A stretch of DNA of 9,855 nucleotides. Source: DASXTB01 sp036505615 (GTDB lineage: Bacteria > Acidobacteriota > UBA6911 > JACQSX01). Under the pieces are notes generated by a model. It saw only the letters and a program-made list of their open reading frames with translations, was not told where the DNA came from and searched no databases. The stretch covers positions 1-9,855 of the forward strand of contig DASXTB010000004.1 in NCBI GenBank assembly GCA_036505615.1, in the 5' to 3' direction. The position numbers and the translations under genes were made by a program. This document shows, piece by piece, positions 6,734 to 9,855 of this stretch (position 1 is the first letter of the stretch; each line of letters opens with the position of its first letter).

Positions 6734-8016
6734 CCGATCGCTTCGACATTCAGTATCAGATTGTCCACCCTCACTACCCGCACTCTCTTGCCTTCATCGA
6801 TGGGATTCGATGAGTGCGCGTCCCAAATCTCGCCGCTGACAAAGACCTTGCCCTCTTTAAACACAGGACTACGAGCGGTTCCGATCTGCCCCACCAGCGC
6901 CTCTAGCCCGGTTTGGACCTGCCGCCCATGAGTTTTGATCACCAGACGCAGAAGCACGATGAAAATCACGGCAAACGGCAGAGCCACTCCCAGGGCCACG
7001 GGAAGCCGCACTCGCAGGTCCGGATTCGGCGTTTCCACCAGGAAGAGGATCCCCAACACCAGCGCGATGACGCCTCCCACACCCAGCACTCCGAACCCCT
7101 GAATCTTGACTTCGGCCACAAAAAGCGCCAGTGCCAGAAGAATCAACATCACCGCGATGTAGTTGATGGGAAGCAGAGAAAAGCCCAGCAGCGCCAGAAG
7201 AAAAGCGATCGCCCCTACCACGCCCGGCAGGATGAGCCCGGGATGTGTAAATTCTACATAGATTCCCAGCAGTCCCAGAATCCCAAGAATGACGGCCAGA
7301 TTGGGATTTGAAAGCGCGGTCAGCAGCTTTTCCCGAAAACTCATCTCCAGCGTCTCGACAGGCTGGCCGGTCAGCGGCCTGTGAATTCGCCCGCCGCCGA
7401 GAGACGCAGTTCTATCAATCTGGGACAAAAGGTCTGCCTCGTCTCGAGCGATTACATCAATCAAGCGCGCTTCCAGCGCTTCCTTTTCCGTAAATGCCAC
7501 GCTTTCGCGCACCGCTTTCTCGGCCATTTCTTTGTTTCGGCCCCGTTTCTCGGCGATCCCGCGCAAATTGGCCAACGCATCGTTGGTCACTTTATCCAGC
7601 AGAATCTTGTTTTCGTTCCCCAGAGGAAAAATCGGGTGCGCTGCTCCGGTGCTGGTGCCAGGAGCCATAGCTGCGACGTCGGCGGCGAGGAGGATAAAAA
7701 AACCAGCGGAGGCGGCATGGGCTCCACTAGGCGAAACATAGACCACTACCGGAACCGGTGAATTCAGGATCTTCTCAACAATGTCCTGCATCGAGACCCC
7801 CAATCCGCCGGGTGTTTTCAAGTGAATTAGCAGGATGCTGTTGTTTTGATGGGATGCCTGTTCCAGCGACCGTTGAATAAATGCAGCGGTGATCGGGCCT
7901 ATCGGTCCGTCGATCTCCGTCCGCAATATAGCAGCTTGGACCGGCGCAGCGATCAAAGTGAAAATAGCCGCGCTCAAAACAGTTTGTCTTGCCAGACAAG
8001 AAACAGAGACCTTCAT
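6721..8016 (-). CDS. nfeD: NfeD-type membrane-bound ClpP-class serine protease
   Basis: 431 residues. A signal peptide spans 1-28, with a likely cut after APVQA. The ClpP-like protease domain spans about 29-205. The nucleophile is S103 in the AASAG motif, and the probable general base is K142 (DKVTNDAL), by analogy with the Ser/Lys dyad of Pyrococcus PH1510. Membrane segments lie at roughly 236-254, 262-282, 286-302, 306-327 and 338-360. A C-terminal NfeD OB-fold domain spans about 368-428 (LEALVGQIGTARS, VFVSGEIWDA, VRVVRVDNL). This full-length architecture suggests membrane-protein quality control, with the neighbouring slipin as likely partner or substrate. The ATG has GAGG 4 nt upstream. 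It is the first gene of the minus-strand cluster and divergent from moaD. The assignment is secure; the natural substrate is unknown. Confidence 0.95.
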   Translation of the reverse strand: MKVSVSCLARQTVLSAAIFTLIAAPVQAAILRTEIDGPIGPITAAFIQRSLEQASHQNNSILLIHLKTPGGLGVSMQDIVEKILNSPVPVVVYVSPSGAHAASAGFFILLAADVAAMAPGTSTGAAHPIFPLGNENKILLDKVTNDALANLRGIAEKRGRNKEMAEKAVRESVAFTEKEALEARLIDVIARDEADLLSQIDRTASLGGGRIHRPLTGQPVETLEMSFREKLLTALSNPNLAVILGILGLLGIYVEFTHPGLILPGVVGAIAFLLALLGFSLLPINYIAVMLILLALALFVAEVKIQGFGVLGVGGVIALVLGILFLVETPNPDLRVRLPVALGVALPFAVIFIVLLRLVIKTHGRQVQTGLEALVGQIGTARSPVFKEGKVFVSGEIWDAHSSNPIDEGKRVRVVRVDNLILNVEAIGNGE

Positions 8017-8025
8017 GCCGCCTCA

Positions 8026-8031
8026 ATTATA
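8026..8031 (-). promoter_or_regulatory. nfeD: Possible -10 element upstream of nfeD
   Basis: TATAAT on the minus strand, ending 9 nt before the nfeD ATG. No good -35 hexamer exists at 16-18 bp. If functional, transcription would begin within a few bases of the ATG and leave out the GAGG SD, so the hexamer may be fortuitous. Confidence 0.3.
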
Positions 8032-8084
8032 TGGGATTTTCTCAAAACTACGTTTGCTCAATGTCGACGGTCAGGATGCGCCAA

Positions 8085-8161
8085 GGCGTCAAGCGCCGCG
8101 AAACGGCCGCACGTAGAGATGCGGCACGCCGTGTCGGAGTTGGTCGCGACATGTCGCGGCC
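8085..8161. repeat. Cluster of short hairpins
   Basis: Consecutive inverted repeats: GGCG/CGCC (8085-8097), GCCGCA/TGCGGC (8106-8125), GGCAC/GTGTC with one G-U pair (8123-8135, overlapping the previous one), and GGTCGCGAC/GTCGCGGCC (8142-8161), which contains the perfect palindrome CGCGACATGTCGCG at 8145-8158. In addition ACGTAGA at 8111-8117 is complementary to TCTACGT at 8170-8176 and could enclose the group. No poly-T follows and no known RNA family is recognised. Confidence 0.5.
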
Positions 8162-8175
8162 CTGGAGTTTCTACG

Positions 8176-8211
8176 TTTCGGGAGCGGAGAGACGGCCTGA
8201 CGGCCGTCTCA
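8176..8211 (+). repeat. 36-bp palindromic element, copy 1
   Basis: The element has a head GGGAGCGGA and a 9-bp perfect stem GAGACGGCC / GGCCGTCTC around a 4-nt loop (8189-8210). The same element occurs inverted at 8411-8446. The asymmetric head plus stem-loop is REP-like. No transposase gene is nearby. Confidence 0.8.
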
Positions 8212-8410
8212 GCCCCATTCCCCTGTTTTCGCAAAATCGCCTCCTGTCCGGTCATGCCCTGCATGACTCTTTTTCGGAAACATCCACAGCGAGAAACAGT
8301 TGAAGAACTTGAGAGAATATCTCTCGTTGAAGCGCGGAGATGGGAGATGTAACGGCAAAGTTAGGAAGGATTCCTGGGTGGGTCGGTCGCAGGCTTACCG
8401 ACTGCACACC

Positions 8411-8446
8411 TGAGACGGCCCTCAGGCCGTCTCTCCGCTCCCAAAA
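8411..8446 (-). repeat. 36-bp palindromic element, copy 2 (inverted)
   Basis: The reverse complement matches copy 1 at nearly all positions, including the GGGAGCGGA head and the GAGACGGCC stem (8412-8433). The only differences are a head-flanking base and a loop base. The two copies face each other with 199 bp between them, the arrangement of a REP doublet. Confidence 0.8.
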
Positions 8447-8517
8447 TGGTCGAGTAGGCGGGGTGCTCGCGCTGCCCGCCCCTCTCGGAACCGGACCCCG
8501 AACTCCTCAAATTTCGG

Positions 8518-8523
8518 TATACT
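8518..8523 (+). promoter_or_regulatory. moaD: Possible -10 element for the moaD-moaE-mogA operon
   Basis: TATACT lies 8 nt before the moaD ATG at 8532. No convincing -35 is present, and no Shine-Dalgarno lies between the hexamer and the ATG (CAGCACAG). The spacing would produce a leaderless or nearly leaderless moaD mRNA. Confidence 0.4.
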
Positions 8524-8531
8524 CAGCACAG

Positions 8532-8780
8532 ATGAACTTACAGGTGCTGTTGTTTGCCACTTTCGCAGATATCGCCGGATCAAGGAAAGTGACGCTCCAG
8601 GTGGACGAACCCTACACTGTTGCCTCGCTTGTTCGCTCCCTACAGAAGAAATTTCCAGCTTTGCTCGACTACGACCTTCAAAGCATCCTGGTTGCGGTCA
8701 ACCAGGAAATGGCCAATCCGGATCAGAGGGTCTCGAGCGGCGACGAAGTGGGAATATTTCCGCCAGTCAGTGGAGGATGA
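8532..8780 (+). CDS. moaD: Molybdopterin synthase sulfur-carrier subunit MoaD
   Basis: 82 residues, the normal MoaD size, with a ubiquitin-like fold. It carries the C-terminal thiocarboxylate that donates sulfur to cyclic pyranopterin monophosphate in molybdopterin synthesis. The sequence begins MNLQVLLFATFADIAGS, contains the VAVNQEMANPDQRVSSGDEV turn, and ends PPVSGG, the diglycine required for adenylation and sulfuration. I chose ATG 8532 because the family motif starts there. The open frame extends upstream to 8340 but encodes unrelated residues derived from the palindromic element. The gene is first in a moaD-moaE-mogA operon, with one base between its TGA and the moaE ATG. The assignment is secure. 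Confidence 0.95.
   Translation: MNLQVLLFATFADIAGSRKVTLQVDEPYTVASLVRSLQKKFPALLDYDLQSILVAVNQEMANPDQRVSSGDEVGIFPPVSGG
8772..8776 (+). promoter_or_regulatory. moaE: moaE ribosome binding site inside the moaD diglycine codons
   Basis: GGAGG lies within the GGA-GGA codons that encode the essential C-terminal Gly-Gly of MoaD, 5 nt before the moaE ATG at 8782. The codon choice therefore also serves as the translation signal of the partner subunit. Confidence 0.85.
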
Positions 8781-8781
8781 C

Positions 8782-9231
8782 ATGATTGCGCTTGTAGATG
8801 AGCCGATCCGTGCACTGGACTGGATATGCAGGCTGGCGTGCCCTGCAGCCGGCGCGGTTGCCACCTTTGAAGGAATCGTTCGCAACCATGCTCATGGCAG
8901 GAAAGTCTCCTCTCTTGAGTACCATGCTTACCGGCCCATGGCCCTTCGGCAGATGGAGAAAATCGAACAGCAAGCCAACAAGCAATTTCCCATCATTGGC
9001 GTGGCGATGGTACACAGACTGGGAGCTTTGAAGATCGGCGAAACCAGCGTACTGGTTGTCGTCGTGGCGGAACACCGCGATGCGGCGTTTGGCGCCTGCC
9101 GCTTCTGCATAGATACCCTAAAACAGCGCGTTCCCATCTGGAAGAAGGAGCACGGCGAATCTGGCGAATACTGGATTGAAGGAGAGCAGGCATTGCGGAG
9201 TGCGGATTTCGGATTGCGGAATGCGGAGTGA
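8782..9231 (+). CDS. moaE: Molybdopterin synthase catalytic subunit MoaE
   Basis: 149 residues. MoaE pairs with MoaD in a heterotetramer that inserts the dithiolene sulfurs into molybdopterin. Visible family features are ATFEGIVRNHAHG (residues 27-39) with R34, LEYHAYRPMA (45-54), AMVHRLGALKIGE (75-87), VAEHRDAAFGACRF (95-108), and the active-site lysines in TLKQRVPIWKKE (112-123), where K114 and K121 align with E. coli K119 and K126. The typical YWIEGEQ end at 130-136 is followed by 13 residues (ALRSADFGLRNAE) encoded entirely by a heptanucleotide array, which also supplies the TGA. Expect that tail to be absent from homologues. It follows moaD by one base and overlaps the ATG proposed for mogA. 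The assignment is secure. Confidence 0.95.
   Translation: MIALVDEPIRALDWICRLACPAAGAVATFEGIVRNHAHGRKVSSLEYHAYRPMALRQMEKIEQQANKQFPIIGVAMVHRLGALKIGETSVLVVVVAEHRDAAFGACRFCIDTLKQRVPIWKKEHGESGEYWIEGEQALRSADFGLRNAE
9190..9231 (+). repeat. Six heptanucleotide units forming the 3' end of moaE
   Basis: Six consecutive 7-mers: GCATTGC, GGAGTGC, GGATTTC, GGATTGC, GGAATGC and GGAGTGA. They match the GGATTGC/GGATTGA units that follow mogA. The last unit contains the moaE stop, and the fifth contains the proposed mogA ATG. Confidence 0.85.
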
Positions 9232-9724
9232 ACAAGTATCGGACGTGAACATCCGAGTTGCCCTGATCACCATCAGCGATGGTTGCTTTCATGGAAGTCG
9301 GCAAGACGTGTCAGGAGAGGTCTTGGTTGACGCAGTGAAGGCCGCCGGCTGGGAAATCATCAGTCGCGAGGTGCTTCCCGATGAGCAGAAATCGCTTGAG
9401 GCGAGATTCCGAGACCTTTGCGATCGTGAAAAACCTGAGCTCCTGATTACAACCGGAGGCACGGGCCTGGGGCCTCGAGATATCACTCCGGAAGCGACTG
9501 CAAAGGTGGCTCACCGCCTGGTACCGGGTCTGGGCGAACTGATGCGCATGGAAGGTCTGAAAAAGACGCCGCGCGCGGCACTGAGCAGATCGCTTGCGGC
9601 CATCCGCAATAAGACACTGGTCTTAAACCTTCCGGGCAGTCCGAAAGGGGCTAAAGAGAGCTTGGAGGCAGTGATGGGCCTGCTGCCACATGCCGTCGAG
9701 ATAATACGAGGGGGAGGACACTAG
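9221..9724 (+). CDS. mogA: Molybdopterin adenylyltransferase (MogA/MoaB family)
   Basis: 167 residues from ATG 9221. The enzyme adenylylates molybdopterin with ATP before molybdenum insertion. Motifs are IRVALITISDG (11-21), GSRQDVSG (25-32), TTGGTGLGPRDITPE (77-91, the MPT/nucleotide-binding signature), ALSRSLAAIR (120-129) and LNLPGSPKGAKESLEAV (135-151). The start is uncertain. ATG 9221 overlaps the moaE end and lies in the heptanucleotide array. GTG 9245 would give a 159-residue protein starting MNIRVALITISDG, closer to the usual family N-terminus. Neither has a strong SD. The gene is third in the moa operon, and a tandem array starts one base after its TAG. MogA and MoaB are hard to separate by sequence; the family is certain. 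Confidence 0.93.
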   Translation: MRSEQVSDVNIRVALITISDGCFHGSRQDVSGEVLVDAVKAAGWEIISREVLPDEQKSLEARFRDLCDREKPELLITTGGTGLGPRDITPEATAKVAHRLVPGLGELMRMEGLKKTPRAALSRSLAAIRNKTLVLNLPGSPKGAKESLEAVMGLLPHAVEIIRGGGH

Positions 9725-9725
9725 G

Positions 9726-9855
9726 GGATTGCGGATTGAGGATTGCGGATTGAGGATTGCGATTGAGGATTGCGGATTGAGGATTGGGGATTTGAGGATT
9801 GGGGATTGAGGATTGCGGATTGAGGATTGCGGATTGAGGATTGCGGATTGAGGAT
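9726..9855 (+). repeat. Tandem 14-bp (2 x 7 bp) array, continuing past the right edge
   Basis: Nine consecutive units of GGATTGCGGATTGA plus four bases of a tenth. Each unit is two heptamers, GGATTGC and GGATTGA. One unit is 13 bp (9754-9766, a G lost) and one is 15 bp (9781-9795, a T gained). Two units read GGATTGGGGATT instead of GGATTGCGGATT. The array starts right after the mogA stop and is cut by the window end, so total length is unknown. It has no hairpin potential and no coding sense. Confidence 0.97.

Larger units (their letters stand above)
8017..8531. other. 515-bp gene-free divergent intergenic region
   Basis: No frame here looks like a real protein. An open plus frame runs in from 8340 but is only an upstream extension of moaD with unprotein-like composition. 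The region holds two -10-like hexamers facing outwards, a hairpin cluster at 8085-8161, an inverted pair of 36-bp palindromic elements, and small hairpins at 8311-8325 (GAGAGA-ATA-TCTCTC), 8363-8375 (AGGAA-GGA-TTCCT) and 8382-8402 (GTCGGT/ACCGAC). It must contain the promoters for both divergent gene groups. Confidence 0.8.

Noticed and set aside
8189..8210. GAGACGGCC hairpin as a terminator
   Set aside because: No T-tract on either side. The inverted second copy shows it is a dispersed repeat.
7846..8352. Plus-strand open frame (168 codons) across the nfeD start and intergenic region
   Set aside because: Antisense to the nfeD signal peptide and composed of hairpin and repeat sequence. No recognisable domain.
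8340..8531. Upstream extension of the moaD frame
   Set aside because: It passes through the 36-bp palindromic element and encodes no MoaD-like residues. Known MoaD proteins begin at about MNLQVLLFA.
8212..8531. Molybdenum-cofactor riboswitch upstream of moaD
   Set aside because: The small hairpins present do not match the Moco RNA consensus as I know it, and such elements usually precede moaA or transport genes.
8620..8781. Upstream extension of the moaE frame inside moaD
   Set aside because: It overlaps moaD in another frame, and the ATG at 8782 has a perfect SD and starts the MoaE homology.
9726..9855. CRISPR array at the right edge
   Set aside because: The units are contiguous 14-mers without unique spacers.

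Overview
The window looks like chromosome of a diderm (Gram-negative-type) bacterium. It encodes apolipoprotein N-acyltransferase (Lnt), a SPOR-domain envelope protein and an ExeA/GspA-like ATPase. Short intergenic palindromes, a heptanucleotide repeat family and frequent TTG starts suggest an environmental lineage. Acidobacteriota or a deltaproteobacterial-grade group is my best guess, but nothing here proves it. No tRNA, rRNA, CRISPR array, transposase or phage gene was found.

Layout. Eight closely packed genes run on the minus strand from 8016 to the left edge. In transcription order they are: nfeD (membrane serine protease), a slipin/stomatin, a SPOR-domain protein, lnt, prfB (RF2, with an intact +1 programmed frameshift site), a single-pass Pro-rich membrane protein, a CHC2-like zinc-finger/coiled-coil protein, and an ExeA-like AAA ATPase cut by the left edge. 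Gaps are 0-33 bp or 1-4 nt overlaps. The exception is lnt-prfB, where a 109-bp inverted-repeat element fills the junction. A 515-bp gene-free region (8017-8531) separates this cluster from a divergent plus-strand molybdopterin operon, moaD-moaE-mogA. A 7/14-bp tandem array closes the window.

Function. nfeD, slipin, SPOR and lnt form a membrane and envelope maintenance block, and prfB is a housekeeping passenger. The three genes after prfB look like one unit of unknown role: a mechanochemical ATPase, a bitopic membrane protein with a Pro-rich linker, and a cytoplasmic finger/coiled-coil protein. The first two recall the architecture of the GspA/GspB (ExeA/ExeB) pair, but no homology is shown. 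MoaD and MoaE form molybdopterin synthase, and MogA adenylylates its product.

Most interesting points: the hidden true start and frameshift of prfB; the uncharacterised ATPase/membrane/coiled-coil trio, with its 28-residue periodicity and expanded 18-residue repeat; heptanucleotide arrays at the 3' ends of three genes, one of which forms the C-terminus of MoaE; the inverted-repeat element that supplies the end of lnt; and an inverted pair of 36-bp palindromic elements.
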